This document shows positions 47,433-61,270 of a stretch of 64,000 bases of DNA, one piece after another. Position 1 is the first letter of the stretch; every line of letters begins with the position of its first letter. Source of the DNA: Lucifuga dentata. Lineage: Eukaryota > Chordata > Actinopteri > Ophidiiformes > Bythitidae. The stretch covers positions 157,728 to 221,727 of the forward strand of contig VXCM01002004.1 in the NCBI GenBank assembly GCA_014773175.1, read 5' to 3'. Under the pieces are notes generated by a model that was not told the origin of the DNA, ran no database searches, and saw only the letters and a program-made list of their open reading frames with translations. The translations under genes and the position numbers were made by a program.

Positions 47433-48582
47433 TTAAGACAGATCAGTGAGGAAAGTCTCGCGTTTTGATACTGGTTTAGTGCGTAATGACCCAATCCACA
47501 TCACTTAGTTGCATTCAATCTCACAGCAGGTGCAGGCAAGTTTGTACAACTTAAAATCCGCATTTTCGTGGCATTTAGAGAGTCTCCTTAGACAGTACGC
47601 AAGGTGCAAAACGTGGAATAAGAGCCATTCCTTGTGCGCCTGTGCTCGCCCGTGTATGCTTCTTTTGTGCCAAGTCTGTGGTGCGTTTTAAAGTGATGAT
47701 GATGGTGATGGTGATGATGATGATGATGAGTTCCCTGTGGACCACACCACCTCTCCTCACCAGGGGAGGTAGTCAGGTGGCCTCAGATAATTCGCTTACT
47801 CTTATGATCTACAAAAAAAAAAAAAAAAAAAAAAAAAATCTCCATCTGATCTAAATCTGATATTCAGTCTAAAACTTCTTTTTCTCGTGAAAACTGAGAT
47901 GCATTCATATATTTCTACTAAAATAGGAATTTACAGATTTAAAAAATAATGATTTCCTTCATTTTCTTGTCTTCAGATGCTGAAACAAGTAGTTGCATCA
48001 ACAAGTGTAACCAAACAAGTGGAATTACCTCTCAGCACTGTTTTCACTCAGTCAACTTACATTTCAAGACCTGAATGAGGCTAAAGATGGAGGTTTTTTT
48101 CCAGTATGCTTTTGTATGCACATCCACAAAGCCTCACTATCATTGATTCAGACATAACTTAGCTTTAAAGTTTCTCATGAAAGTGCCCAAAAATCATTAA
48201 AAACTTTAAACATATATTATAATAAGAATCAATATGAGTGGGAGAGCTAAAAACAACAACAAATTATGAGAGAGGTATTATAGAGTTTGACACTGGTTGC
48301 TCAAGAAATTGTTACTGTGACTTAAAAGCTTTGAGGGACAAATATAGGCACGGCAAGATATAACTCGGAAATGAAGACATGAATTAATAAACTATGATTG
48401 AACCATGGCAAATATTTATCAGAAATATTGGCTCTCCTGTCCCCAACCAGCTGGCAGCTCTCAGGTTTTATTGGAACGTGTTATTCAAATATCATGTTGT
48501 CTTTGTTCTGCAGCAGCCTTACACCACCTCATTCAGGTGGGGGTGAAATTCCTGCAACTTGATCTAGAAGAAATATGAGCCT

Positions 48583-48615
<33 letters not shown>

Positions 48616-50319
48616 ATGTTTAAATGCAAACATACTATCTGTTGAATATTGTTTTTTATTGTTTTGTCTTGTATCCATAAGCAGTGGCATGTCCATCTAT
48701 TTATACATACCTAACATTAATCATAATTCTTCTTCATGCATAATGTGTGGTTTCAACTTATGAGGATACTGACTGATAGAAGAATAAACTCGATCTTATT
48801 AGTTACAATGAGTCATGAATAACAATGAGTCATAGTATTATAGTAAAGAGGAGGATAATCATTCTTATATAATTTTTTTAATATCAAGGATGGACACTAT
48901 TTGCGAAACCTGAGTGTGTGTATATAATCCATAAATCATTACATGTTAAAGAAATAGTGATCAGTTTGAGGTAAACTGTTAAAAAAATAGCTCTGTTTTG
49001 TTGTTACCAAACCTGAAAATTTCCCGTGGTTATTTATTTTATTTACTTCTAAATACTGTAAGCTCATTTGAATTTCTGTCAGATTTGCTTATTTCTACTG
49101 CACATAATCCATCCAAGTTTGTTTTTTTTTTTTGNAAAAAAAAAAAAAAAAAACAGGAAATAGCAGCACAATTCTCCTTTTAATTAGATAAACACTATAC
49201 TAATGCATATTCACAACACAGACTGATACTCAGTGAATGGAAAGATACAAAAAGTCCAGTTTTTACTGCTACAAAATGATGAGATGAATCATTCAGATAT
49301 AATTTACAGTATTTCTGTGCTTTAAAATTTGAATATCATGTTTAATATATTCCTTATATGACAAGAATTTTATGAAATTCCCTCCTGTAACCAATTTAGA
49401 AACTATTAAACTATTAAAAGGTACTGTAGTCTTGGCTGAATGGACAGGGATTTAATATTTATTATCTAATTACATTACCAAAGGATTACAGCTGCTGTGA
49501 CTCCCCCATGCTGCTAGTATGTACAGTATACTGTATTTACATAAATAAAACATGCTAATATATGTGCATAATGTTTTCCATATTTATCCCAGTATTTCTC
49601 TGTGTGTTATATGAGTCTGAAACTGAACTGTTGCAATGATGATAAACTCCAACAAGTTTATGTAAAAACTGCTTCACACTTTTTGACATCAGAACGTTGT
49701 CAGCCGTTCCTGTCATCTTAATCTGCTGTTTGTCGAAAACAAAGGCCATGAAATTGAATTTGGGAAGCTCAGATGTCTACATAAGCAGCTTTCAGCCACC
49801 GACCGACGAGCATGTGTACAAACAATGATTAGCTCACAAACACCTCTCACAAGCCTGGGGGTGGTTTATTTTCAGATCATTTATTAATGATAACAGAAGA
49901 ACAAGGAGTGTTTCATGTACAATGAGATCAAATAATCTCATTAGCCTTTGGATTCGGTTGGTGCAAATTAATTGGCATTATATAAATCAGTGCTATTCTA
50001 TTATTCATTCCTGTGTGATTATGGAAAGCACCTCATACTTCATCCCTTCTGTCAATTCAGAAATCTTCCACACAGTATAAAAGCTAACAATGTTTTTAGG
50101 GGCTTTAAATTACAAACACATTAAATATCTACAAACTACAAGAAGGTGAATGGAAAGTCAAACTAAAGGAGTTTTCTATGAACATGTAATTCCTTTAAAT
50201 GTATTATGAATATCTAAAAATATCAGTTAGTCACTTTCCTATTACCAAGGTGTCTTTCAAGAGGTGCTTCCACTTTCAGAAAAAATCTGAATAAACTAAC
50301 TGAGATCGACTAATTGAAA

Positions 50320-50440
50320 CAGATTTTTACAATTCCACTGTGATTGGCTGAATCAGGTGTGTTCAGCCAATGAAGGACTAGGATTCACCAACTATTGATC
50401 TATTGAACATACCTGACAGTGATTGAGAACCATTGCACTG
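50320..50440. repeat. short dispersed repeat, related to 57951-58150
   Basis: Shared words include GGCTGAATCAGGTGTGTTCAG here and GCTAAATCAGGTGTATTTAG there, together with GATTGAGAACC (inverse of the CTCAATCC-type end). A remnant of a common fish repeat is likely. Confidence 0.4.
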
Positions 50441-50659
50441 GGATGTTAAAACACAAAAGGTGATGACCTCATCTAAAACAATGACATCATCAAAACATAT
50501 AATCCATATACTGTCTAACAAGTATCATGGTCGTCCAATGTAGAAATCTACAATTTCAAATTTAGTACACGAATTGCTGTTTTTGTACTTTTTATAGATA
50601 TTCTCATTTTGCAACACCTCCCAGAAGGCTTAGATGGCCTGTGCTGTCCTTTATGATTT

Positions 50660-51125
50660 GCAATTAATAATTTTATTGGGGGTTAATAAATCATTCATTA
50701 ATGCTTTATTGGTCAGCAGGCATTAACAAGAATAACTTTTGAGTTGCCAGTTTGTGCCAAATCCCTCTGGCTGTGTATCATCCTCCAGCAGAGGTTAAGT
50801 TGTTAATACAGTATTCTTTCAGTACAACAATCCATCAAGGCTGCTTTTTTTAATGTTAATAAGTTATTAATTAATATACATGTTTGATACTGATGCTCTG
50901 CTGGCCTTTTCCAAAATGGAAATGTTCATTGGAGGATTTGAACTGTAGAGCTGAAAAGGCAAAGCAAGTTCTGCTGTAGGAGGATAAATACCAGCAAAAT
51001 AGAGTTTTCACAACCTGGCAACCCAAAACTTCATATTTAATGGTTTATTCCACTTGTATCTACAAATCAGTAACAAATAATTAGTTAACCATTAATAATG
51101 CTGTTAGTTACAACTTAAAAACTGG
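50660..51125. repeat. dispersed repeat shared with 35690-35990
   Basis: TTAATAA-rich blocks and CACAACCTGGCAACCCAAAA match the earlier copy. The ends are not determined. Confidence 0.4.
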
Positions 51126-51658
51126 ATTTTTGATGCCAATACCTTTAATGAATATAAATCTAATATCAGCATTTATTTGTTTACAAAAATACATGCTATA
51201 AAGAAGCATTTTTGGCAAGAATCCCTCAAATTTAGTCAATAAATAGTTGTGGCAACTGCAGTATTGAGATAATATGTTTTACAGTCAAAACATTATTATT
51301 AGTAAATAAAGTTAACAGGTAAAACTTACAGATTCACTGGGTGTTAAAATCATGAATTAAATAAATAATAATTATATAAAAAGACAAATGTAACAAAATT
51401 GAACTTGAATTAAGAGAAATAAAGGTTAAATATAAATCAGAAATGCAGCCTGAAACATTTATGTGTTGCAATTTCTTTTTGCATATCTGCTAATACACAT
51501 CCATATATCAACATATTGTATTTCTGATTAGCAAATATCATCTAATAATATCAGCATGTCAATATCTGAATTGGAATCGATTAAATTAAAAACCCCTTTA
51601 TAAAAATGCCTTATTAGAAAGTTGTACCAAACCTGTTGCTGATTTATAACTTTACACT

Positions 51659-51659
<1 letters not shown>

Positions 51660-51708
<49 letters not shown>
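51660..51708. repeat. (AG)n microsatellite
   Basis: About 24 AG units. Confidence 0.97.
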
Positions 51709-51713
<5 letters not shown>

Positions 51714-51982
51714 GACTACTGTGGTTGCTTCACATTTCATTGGTGCTTGTGAAGCAGCCTCTGGCCACAGGCGGTGATATGTATGTTCCTAACTGGTGGT
51801 TATTGTTACTATAACTGCATATGAAGATGTATTCATGTGAGGATGCATATAGACATGAATGTGAGTGTCTGACTTGTTCCTAAGCAACAGTAGACCTGTG
51901 AGCCCAGTGACAGATGGTTGGTGAAGTTATTTTGGTTTAGAGGAGGAGAGGGAGGGAGTGATGAGGTGCCTGGACGGCAGAG

Positions 51983-52179
51983 NNNNNNNNNNNNNNNNNN
52001 NNNNNNNNNNNNNNNNNNNNNNNNNNNNNNNNNNNNNNNNNNNNNNNNNNNNNNNNNNNNNNNNNNNNNNNNNNNNNNNNNNNNNNNNNNNNNNNNNNNN
52101 NNNNNNNNNNNNNNNNNNNNNNNNNNNNNNNNNNNNNNNNNNNNNNNNNNNNNNNNNNNNNNNNNNNNNNNNNNNNNNN
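51983..52179. other. assembly gap (197 N)
   Basis: Unknown bases. Open frames reported through it are meaningless. Confidence 0.99.
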
Positions 52180-52362
52180 ATCATTTCTCACCTCCTGCAT
52201 CGTTTATTTCATGGCACAGGGCCTGACATCACTAAGATCTCAGAATGGACACACCATTTCAGCTGCTCCACCCGCAGGGTGCAGACTTCATCAGAACTTC
52301 CTCTTTTTCAATTAATCTAGCAGATTTCTCCTCTTTATTAGATGATCAAAGCACAGGCAGGG

Positions 52363-52393
<31 letters not shown>

Positions 52394-52744
52394 AGCGCAA
52401 TTACATACCAAAACAGATGAGAGGAAACACCAGGGAGAGTAAATCGCACATTAAAAAGTGTAATTTTGATATTAAATATGGATAAACTCGTGTATCACAA
52501 CACCAAAAGCTTAGAGGCCATGTTTTGATCTTAAGGGGTTTACCACCTGTGGGATGCCTAATCACGCAGAGGTAAATACAGCCATTAATTACACACTGAT
52601 ACAGATTGCTGGGATGCTGTGCCACAGCAGAGTCGTGCCTACATCAACCTCACACGAAGCAACCATCAGTCATTCAAGTTATTTTAAGCAGATAATGACT
52701 TTATTGCCTTGATTTTCAGGGGGATATTAGACTCACTGAGAGAG

Positions 52745-52748
<4 letters not shown>

Positions 52749-52803
<55 letters not shown>

Positions 52804-52826
52804 ACGCGTGTGTGCGTGTGTGTGTA
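52749..52826. repeat. (GT)n microsatellite, imperfect at its 3' end
   Basis: About 26 uninterrupted GT units followed by CGCACGCGTGTGTGC variants. Confidence 0.97.
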
Positions 52827-53998
52827 TTTCCACAGCCTACTTGTTTGAACGGCTGGTGAAAATCTGCTTGTTTGAGATACAGATTGTGAATTTTTCAAAT
52901 TTAATAGAAGAAATTCCGGTTTTGTCTCGAGCACGAACATCTCATTCACTGCAGCAGCCACATTTCCATTTCAGTAATGATGTCTACTATGATCCATCTT
53001 GTTGTTTCTGTCCTTTTCCCCGACAAATAGCCAATTAGTCTTATTTGTTCCTTCTATGTGTCTTTCTTGTCATATTTCTTATATTTAACAGCAGGCTGCA
53101 TGAGACATAAGACGTAAGGCCTTTTGCACCCTTTCATATTCTTCATCCTTCTTGTATCCTGCAGTGCATTTATTTACTTATTTATGTTTGTTTTTTTAAC
53201 TGCATATAAGCTTTAGCCCCTGAGAGAAATGTAAGCTGAGAGAGGAAGCAGATCAGATGGCAAAGCATCACAACACAAATACACATTATCCCACATCAGT
53301 GACTCCAGGGCACATTTCATAAAGCACTCAACCCTTTCCCTGAGAAAAACTCATTTCCATCGTTTGACCCCCCTCTTCCCACCAGTTAAACCCAGCACAG
53401 CAGGAATGAATGAGCCAGTTGTGGTTAACCAAACACTGATTTTGTCTGCGTGCGACTGAGTTTTGATATTGGCTCTCTGTGTTCACATTCTGAGACTCAG
53501 CAAGATGCTTAAAGGACTCCAAATAGATCTGTAACACAGGTCAGGGCCCCTCTATCACCCTTTCCTTTTCTACCCCCCTCCTCTCCTCTTGTTCAGTCTT
53601 AATTGGATGCCATCTGACCCTCTCTCTGGCTCTGGACTGAAGACAACTAGCTCTATGCTCTTCTTAAAATGTCATTCATCTGTGGGGGTGGTCATCACTG
53701 AAGGCTTTGGAGCCAATATATCCAAATCTCTCAATACTGGTGGCAGAGTTTGATTGCGCACAGAGTATTACCTGCACCATCCACCTACACCCAGAGCTTA
53801 ATGCCAGCAGAAGTGTTGACTATTATAGCTTTTCTACTTATTTCTCCATTTCTGTCATTTCTTCTTGCTGCAACTCTTGGACACGGGTGGCAGTAACTTA
53901 GCAACCAGCCAAAGAAAAGGAGCAGGGCACAGGGATAAAGATTCAATAAATGGACAAGTGCTGCGATAAGAAGCATTGTCTATTTTAGACCCCAACTA

Positions 53999-54031
<33 letters not shown>

Positions 54032-55700
54032 CCACACACTTCCCAAAGTTGAGTTCAGTAGGGTGACGTCCAGGCAGAAATGGCAGTGCAGAATGGCCAT
54101 TGATGTTATCTTGCTTTAATCTCCTTTTGTCCTTTTTTTCTATTTTTATTTCCTTTTTCTTGTTTTAGAAACCAAAACATTTTGTTTAATCATTCACTGG
54201 AATAGAAAAATGTTTTCTATCGCAGGGCAGTTATTATATTTAAAAATTGGTGGACAGAGAGCTTGGCAAGGCTGTTATGAAATACATACTGCACAGCAAT
54301 AGCCTGTGGCAAAGTCTGTCTTTGCCTAAAAAAAAAAAAAAAAANAAAAAAAAAAAAAAAAAGCTTCTGATCATGAAATGACTGTATGCTGATCAAAATC
54401 ACCATCTCAACATGAATCCTATTATGCTGTATATTGTTTTTTCCACTAGGGGGATCATTCTATCACACCTCTCCTAAAATGTTCAAATGTTGTTTGGCTG
54501 GGTAGTTCCAGTGTTGTTTTGTTTTTGTTTTTTTTTTTTTTNTTTTTTTTTTTTTGTTTTTTTGTTGTTTTTTTTTTGCTTGTTTGTTTTTGTTTTGTTT
54601 TTGGATTCATTTATTTTGAGTCCATATACTGCTAAATTATTAGAATAATTTTTTGTCATGTCTCATAAGTTTTATTTGTGAATTTTTTTTTTTATGGTTT
54701 GAAATGATGGTAGTGATTTAATAACTTCATGCATGCATATATGCTGTAGTCAAATTTAATGGAACAAGTTGGGCTATTATCAATTTTTTTAAATCAAATA
54801 ATTAATTTAAAATAAAATAATAATAATAATTAAGTTCAAACTATTTAAATTTTATCTCTATAATTTGCCACAATAAGCACAGATTTAAAATTTTGATTCT
54901 CTGCTAAAATTTTAACATCATCTGTTATACCACCAGGTACACATACCACAGTTTTAGAACCACCGGTATACAGTAGCATGCAGTAATTGAAATGCTATTG
55001 AAACATTGGTTATATGTAACCAAGACATCTAAAAAAAAAAAAAAAAANAAAAACAAAAAAAAAACAAAACAAAACCTTTCACTAAGGTAAGTCTTTGGAG
55101 CCAATATATGTCCAAACCTGGACACCTTGACATCACCTGCAAAGTCACCAAAAACATGTTTACTATTTCTTATACCGCCAAAATAGTGCACTGTCAACAA
55201 AAAAGAGTATATATTTTATTATTTCACATTGTTAGCATATTAGCATAGCTCCAGAACAATGTGTTCAAAACGATTTATTCATTTCTTTTTGCCCAGTCTG
55301 CTCACCATCTGATCGGCAGCTTTTCGCGACTTTGTACCTGCTCAGGTGTTTCTTGACTTTTACTGCAAATAAAATCGTGTTATCTGTGTGTTTTCTGCTC
55401 TGTGCATTTGTCATGGTCTATCTACAAAAATACAAGTTTATTACTGATAATCAATGATAAATGTGTATTATGTCTGTCATTTTCATAAAAAAAAAAAAAA
55501 AAAAAAANAAAAAAAAAAAAAAAAAAAGTTGCAAGAAACTCATCACATAAGTCGGTTTGAATCCCCTAATGTGTTCCATACATGCAGAATGTGATGCATG
55601 AGTCAGGCATGACCTGACGCATTATGAGCCATGAGTTTAGGAAGAATGAGGAAAGACTTTCAAGTTGCGCTGAGAAGCAGCAGAGGATCACAGCAGAGTC

Positions 55701-57081
55701 ATGTCAAGCCTCCGTCCTGCTGCAGCCATGCGAACTTTTTTACAACCTCTACTTATTTTATTTCTTTTTCTGTCATCTACATCAAGCGTTTCCGGTAAGA
55801 CAGATTTTATTCTATGGGGGTATAATATAAACCTTCACCTGCTGAGACGATTTATGCTGCTTTCATCGGATTTGTGGGATGTTTGTGTGTATGTTGGATA
55901 TTACTGATATTTAATGCCTCATGTTATATTTAATGATCTTAAATTAAACACAGAATACTTGTTTAGTGATTAAGCGACAGTTTCGGTTTTAACTGGGCTG
56001 CTCGTTTGGAAGTTTGGCCATCTTGCCTTATAAGGGAGTGAAAATACTCTGGATGCGTTTTCCAAACTGAGGTCCTGGGGATCATCAGGGACCACGACAG
56101 GGTTTAAAACAGAGAATAGTTTAATTCCAGTGAACTCCCCAGATATTAAGACAATTAGAAAGAGAGCTGGCTTTGTGAAATTTGACTTGAAGGGTGAAAA
56201 TCATCATGCTGACTGTTTCTGTAAAGCCCACGTCATCTGTTTTATCTCGGTTATATAGTTTGGCATACATACACACCCCAAAATTAATACTTAATCCCAG
56301 ATAGTTATCACTGAGAACCCTTAATTTGCCTTCTCAGATGGGGATTCTGTAGTTTTATCTAATTCAAATCCACTTTCAATAAGCCATGACTTGAAAAACT
56401 TTGTTGACCCTTCACAGCATGTGAATAAATGCTTGTTATTCAGTGACACTTATGTTGAGTTAATAAAGTGTTGATTTAAGAATGTTTATGGTGCTGATGT
56501 GGCTCTTTAACATTTGTCATTAACAATCTAAAACAGTTACATTTACTGAAGTATCTGCATTTGTATGAACTCTGCCAGGGTTCATGAGTGTTGCATTCAG
56601 TTTTAGTGAACCACACCTATAGTCTGTGCAATATAACAGAAGGGTTTTATTGTAAAATATATTCATTGCTGACTTATGTAATGAAAGGGAAAGCATGTTG
56701 CAATTTGCCAACATGATCAAATGACTTTTAAACAACATTTTTGGGGAAGTGCAAATTGCACTGAGACTTCATCAAGTATAAATGTTAGCACGGTGCTGTT
56801 GTGAAAGCCTTAACTTGATGACTGTGGTTTCTGTGTTCATGGAACTGGAACCGAGCATCCAGGCTCAAGCGCTTAATGATAAAAAATGTGGTTTAGCAGC
56901 ATTATCTAAAAAAAACATAAATGGAAGAAGTGTACGAGAGATGAGTTTTAATGTGACAGCTTCCTGCGGTGTCACATTTCAGGCTCGAACATCTGCACGT
57001 CAAGAGGGGCCACCACTTGTCAACAGTGTTTGGCTGTCCATCCAAGCTGTGCGTGGTGCTCTCAGGAGGTAAACACACACG

Positions 57082-57127
<46 letters not shown>

Positions 57128-60100
57128 CGGACCACTCCTCCATTGCTCCATTGCTCAGCGTTGCATGTTAGAACATAAGCCCCCATTAACAAACCGCATT
57201 TTTCATGTTGTAACAGCTTTGCCATTATGCTCTCCTCTAATGCATGTTTGTGTCTTGGGTTTTAACTCAAACTCTAAACTGAGCTCATTTTCCACCATGC
57301 TAATAATGTAGCCTCTGGTCCTGTTAGAAAACAAAAGAACAGTGGGTTGGACTTAGGGTTCATTTTGAGACCTGGCTAAATCATTATCATCTCATAAATG
57401 CAAATACAAAAAGCTTGCTTTTTTGACTTTCTTTTTTTGTGATGGAACTATGTTAGTTGTAACTGACATTGATGTGGTTGTTTCTTGGGGTTAGGAGTTT
57501 GGGAAGGGGGGCTCCAGTGTGTCCCGCTGTGATCTGAAGCAGAATCTGCTGGATGAGGGGTGTAGTCAGGGAGCTGTTGAGTTTCCCTCCAGCACTCTGA
57601 GTATCCAACAGGATGAGCCACTCAGCGACAAGTCCTTGGGGACGTCCGACGTCACTCAAGTACAGCCTCAGAAGCTCCATATGACACTGAGACCAGGTAC
57701 CTAGACTCACCAGTAACAACACAAGACCAGACTTGTAAAAAAAAAAACAAAAAACTATAAGACCAGACACCTGTACAGACAAGCAACTTTAGAAGATACT
57801 AATGCACAGAGCTAAACAATTAAGATGGACTAAGAAGAACTTTCTGTATTTTATAAGAAAGGTGACATACAGTAAAGATGAAGGAATACTTATTGGCCTC
57901 ACGTAACCTAATCTGTCATGTCATTCATGCCATCCATTCATCCTATACTATGGTGGTACTCAATCCTGGTCCTCATGTGCCATAGCACTGCATGTTAGCT
58001 CAATCTGATTAGCTAAATCAGGTGTATTTAGCAAATCCAGATCAGGGAGGCATCATCTCTTGATAAAAGCGAACACATCTGATTTGGCTAATCAGGTTTA
58101 GGTACAGCAAGGAAAGATGGAAAATATGTTCAAGCATCAGGATTTTGAGCCATTGCGCTACTGATTCTGCTTCTACTTCACCTCTAACCTTTTCCATCAC
58201 AGGTGACTCCAAGCAATTCACTGTATCAGTCAAGCAGGTGGAGGATTACCCAGTGGATCTCTACTACTTGATGGATCTTTCATATTCGATGCAAGATGAC
58301 TTGGCTCTCCTTCGAACCTTGGGCAATGAGCTTGCCACAACCATGGGCAGAACCACAAGCAACCTCCGCATGGGGTTTGGAGCCTTTGTAGACAAGACCA
58401 TGTCCCCATACATGTACACATATCCTCCAGAGGCAGTCGAAAACCCTTGCTTTGGGTAGGTGGCGAGATTATGGTGTCATCGCATCTTAGAAGGATATTC
58501 TAACTTTCTACAACGCAGCAAGTTCTGAGTCTGATGTTAGAGTTAAATTCCATTCTGCTTCCACCAGGATGAAGTTTGAAAACTGTGAGAAAGTTTTTTA
58601 CCAAGTTGTATTCAATATTATGTGGATATTTTTCATTTCATTTCATTGATTCCAATCCCCCTTCACCTATTGAATATGTATAGAAGCCACACCAAATGCC
58701 TAGCGCAGTTTGGATTCAAGAATGTGCTGTCACTGACGGAGCAGGTAGCCCGTTTCACTGAAGAAGTGGGGAAGCAGCACATATCCAGAAATAGAGATGC
58801 TCCAGAGGGAGGCTTTGACGCTGTCATGCAGGCAGTGGTGTGCAAGGTATGAAAACAAAAACACATACAGATGCTCATTAATATGCAGGGTATGCATACA
58901 ACATGTAATTATATACCTGTACATATTACTTACACTCTGTCCTCTTACATCTGGATCCATTAACATTAGGACAAGATCGGCTGGCGTCCTGATGCTTCGC
59001 ACCTACTGGTGTTCACCACTGATGCCAAAACTCACATTGCCCTGGATGGACGTATAGCTGGCATTGTCCAACCCAATGATGGTCTGTGTCACCTTGATAA
59101 TGACAACGTTTACAACAAATCTACTGTGCTGGTGAGGAGGATTCTAAATGCCAAAGAAATTTACCATGGTTTTTGTTCGGTGTTTAGAGTTGGTTTTCCA
59201 AATTTGCTTCTGTTGAAAAGCATTTAAAGAAAAATTTTAGTTTTTAGAGCTTGGGTTATATTTTTAAAGCTTCGGTCATCATTTCTGTTGGTTAAGATAA
59301 TACTTCACTCACCAACACAATCCATGAGGTCTGCGAATACAGCAAATTAGAGTCTGGACTTCAACAGGGCAAGAAACTCTGCCCCCTTACTGGTTCGAGC
59401 AGTGTCACTGTCTCTAGATCTCTGTACGCTCTGTAGTGAGTAAAATCTTAAAATAACCAGTGGGAATGATGGCTAAAATAATAAAAACAGACCCAAGTTG
59501 TAAAAAACAAACAAACAACAACAACAACAACAAAAACAGCACTTTCCTTTAATGAGCTGCTTCCTGTATCTTTCAGGATTATCCCTCTTTCGGACTCATG
59601 ACCGAGAAAATGTCTGAAAACAACATCAATTTAATTTTTGCTGTGACCAGCTTTGTGGTGCCCCTCTACCAGGTAACACAATCCTGTCCTCATGTCGCAG
59701 CACTCATTTCTGAGTTATTGACATGAAAAGCACAAAATTTGGGGTATCATCTTTATGTCTCCTTCATCTCTTTGCCCAGGAGTATAGTAAACTCATTCCA
59801 GGCTCAACTGTGGGACTGCTGTCTGATGACTCTAGTAATGTTATCAAGCTCATCGATGAAGCCTATAAAGTAAGAGCTTCTTAAGCCTGAGTGACAAAAT
59901 GCTTTTCCAAATTTTCACGATATACAAATTCATGTCATGTATTTAATCTTTAAAAAATTATGCAACTTAACTATTGAAGTTGTGTTGAATAACTCTGTTG
60001 TGAATAGAGGATTCGCTCTAAAGTGGAGCTGGAGCTGCTGGGAGTTCCAGATGAGCTGAATCTGTTGTTCAATGCCACTTGCCTAAATGGAGAAGTCATC

Positions 60101-60668
60101 CCTGGAGTCAAATCCTGCTCTGGCCTCAAGATCGGAGACACGGTATCTTTGTGTTGAGAGGTGATATCTCCCACAGCTACTTGCAAAAGTGTAAGGCATC
60201 ACAATCATGCATAGATTTTTCAATTTTACCCTGTTTAGGTGTCTTTCAGTGTGGAGGCTCAGCTGCGTAGCTGCCCTAAGGAGAAGACTCATACTTTTAC
60301 CATCAAACCTCGAGGCTTCACAGATTCCCTGGAGGTCACAGTGGACTTTGCCTGCAGCTGTAGTTGTGAGAATGAAGCTGAGGCCAACAGCTCGCTCTGT
60401 AGCCATGGCAATGGGACCTACGAATGTGGAGTGTGTCAGTGTCACAGTGGTCGGCTGGGCCCGCACTGTGAGTGTTCGGTGGAAGATTACAGTCAGTCCG
60501 ATGACGCTAACTGCATCCCAAAACAAGGCAGCCTGATCTGCAGTGGGAGAGGAAACTGCGTGTGTGGACAATGCTACTGCCACGCAAACGAGTTTGGCCA
60601 GGTGTGGGGAAAATACTGCGAATGTGACGATTTCAACTGCCTGCGCTTTAAAGGGGTGCTGTGCTCCG
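55701..60668 (+). CDS. itgb3: integrin beta-3, 5' ten exons (gene continues past the window)
   Basis: Integrin beta-3 pairs with alpha-IIb or alpha-V to bind RGD ligands on platelets and other cells. Exons are 55701-55794, 56983-57068, 57495-57696, 58203-58455, 58684-58846, 58970-59131, 59577-59672, 59780-59869, 60008-60142 and 60239-60668. They are in phase and give 570 residues plus one nucleotide (human protein 788). Signal peptide about 1-31; PSI domain from C36 ([15 protein letters not shown]); beta-I domain with MIDAS D152-L-S154-Y-S156, adjacent ADMIDAS D159-D160, N248/D250/E253 in [10 protein letters not shown], and D284. The specificity loop is C210-C217 (CFGSHTKC). Hybrid domain, then I-EGF modules in exon 10. 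A second ATG at 55728 (MRTFLQ) could be the true start. Remaining EGF, tail, membrane and cytoplasmic exons are absent from 60669-64000 and must lie beyond it. Confidence 0.95.
57071..57125. repeat. (CA)n microsatellite at an itgb3 exon border
   Basis: A long CA array starts two to three bases after the exon 2 donor GT (57069-57070), so the intron's 5' end is almost entirely microsatellite. Confidence 0.95.
57951..58150. repeat. dispersed repeat in itgb3 intron 3
   Basis: TGGTACTCAATCCTGGTCCT followed by AGCTAAATCAGGTGTATTTA and ATCTGATTTGGCTAATCAGG resembles a common fish repeat. It ends about 50 bp before the exon 4 acceptor. Confidence 0.5.
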
Positions 60669-60999
60669 GTAAGTAGATCCACTTCTGTTCTGGTGTTAAA
60701 GGTCTAAATCTATTATTAATAGCTATATCTGTAGCTGTACTACTTGTATCAGATGCACTGCTGCTCTTTTTACTTATGCCCTGATCAATTCTGATGAGCA
60801 CCCAAATATAAATACAAATACAGGTATCGTGTTATTCTGAAGTTAACTAAGGAAAATAAAATATGCTTTCTTCATACTTCCATTTCTGCCCATTCAGGTA
60901 ACTCATGCCATAAACGATAAGATTTGATTGATAAATTCTGAGTCTGACACAGTGAGCAAGAGATGTAATATAGCTGTTGGAAATAACACAGTTCCTTAG

Positions 61000-61270
61000 G
61001 TGGGTCTGTGAGCTGCGCAAGATGGGCAAACAATGTCTCAGTACAGTACCATGGCTGCCAACCATGATTGTGGCTTTGAAGTTGTTCCACACCCACCTTA
61101 CTCACCTGATTTGGTCCCTCGCAGTCTTTCAAAAACATGAAAAAGGCTTCAGCTGAACCTGTTTTGATTTGAAAGATGTCATATCACCTGTGGAAGCTTT
61201 TTTGAGCCAGGACTTCTATGAAACTGGGATAAAATTCCTCCATTATTATTACATTTAAAGGAGAAAAAAA
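61000..61270 (+). pseudogene. decayed mariner-type transposase fragment
   Basis: The frame from about 61060 reads NHDCGFEVVPHPPYSPDLVP, the conserved region of mariner transposases around their last catalytic residue (normally HPPYSPDLAPSD), then meets a stop. Further downstream, broken frames resemble the VEAFF... piece near the transposase C terminus. It has stops and frameshifts and cannot be active. Confidence 0.75.

Noticed and set aside
51918..52320. Open frames of 85-120 codons on both strands
   Set aside because: They run through 197 Ns, so there is no sequence to support them.
60083..60682. 199-codon minus-strand open frame
   Set aside because: It is the antisense shadow of itgb3 exons 9 and 10; the plus-strand frame has the conserved EGF cysteines.
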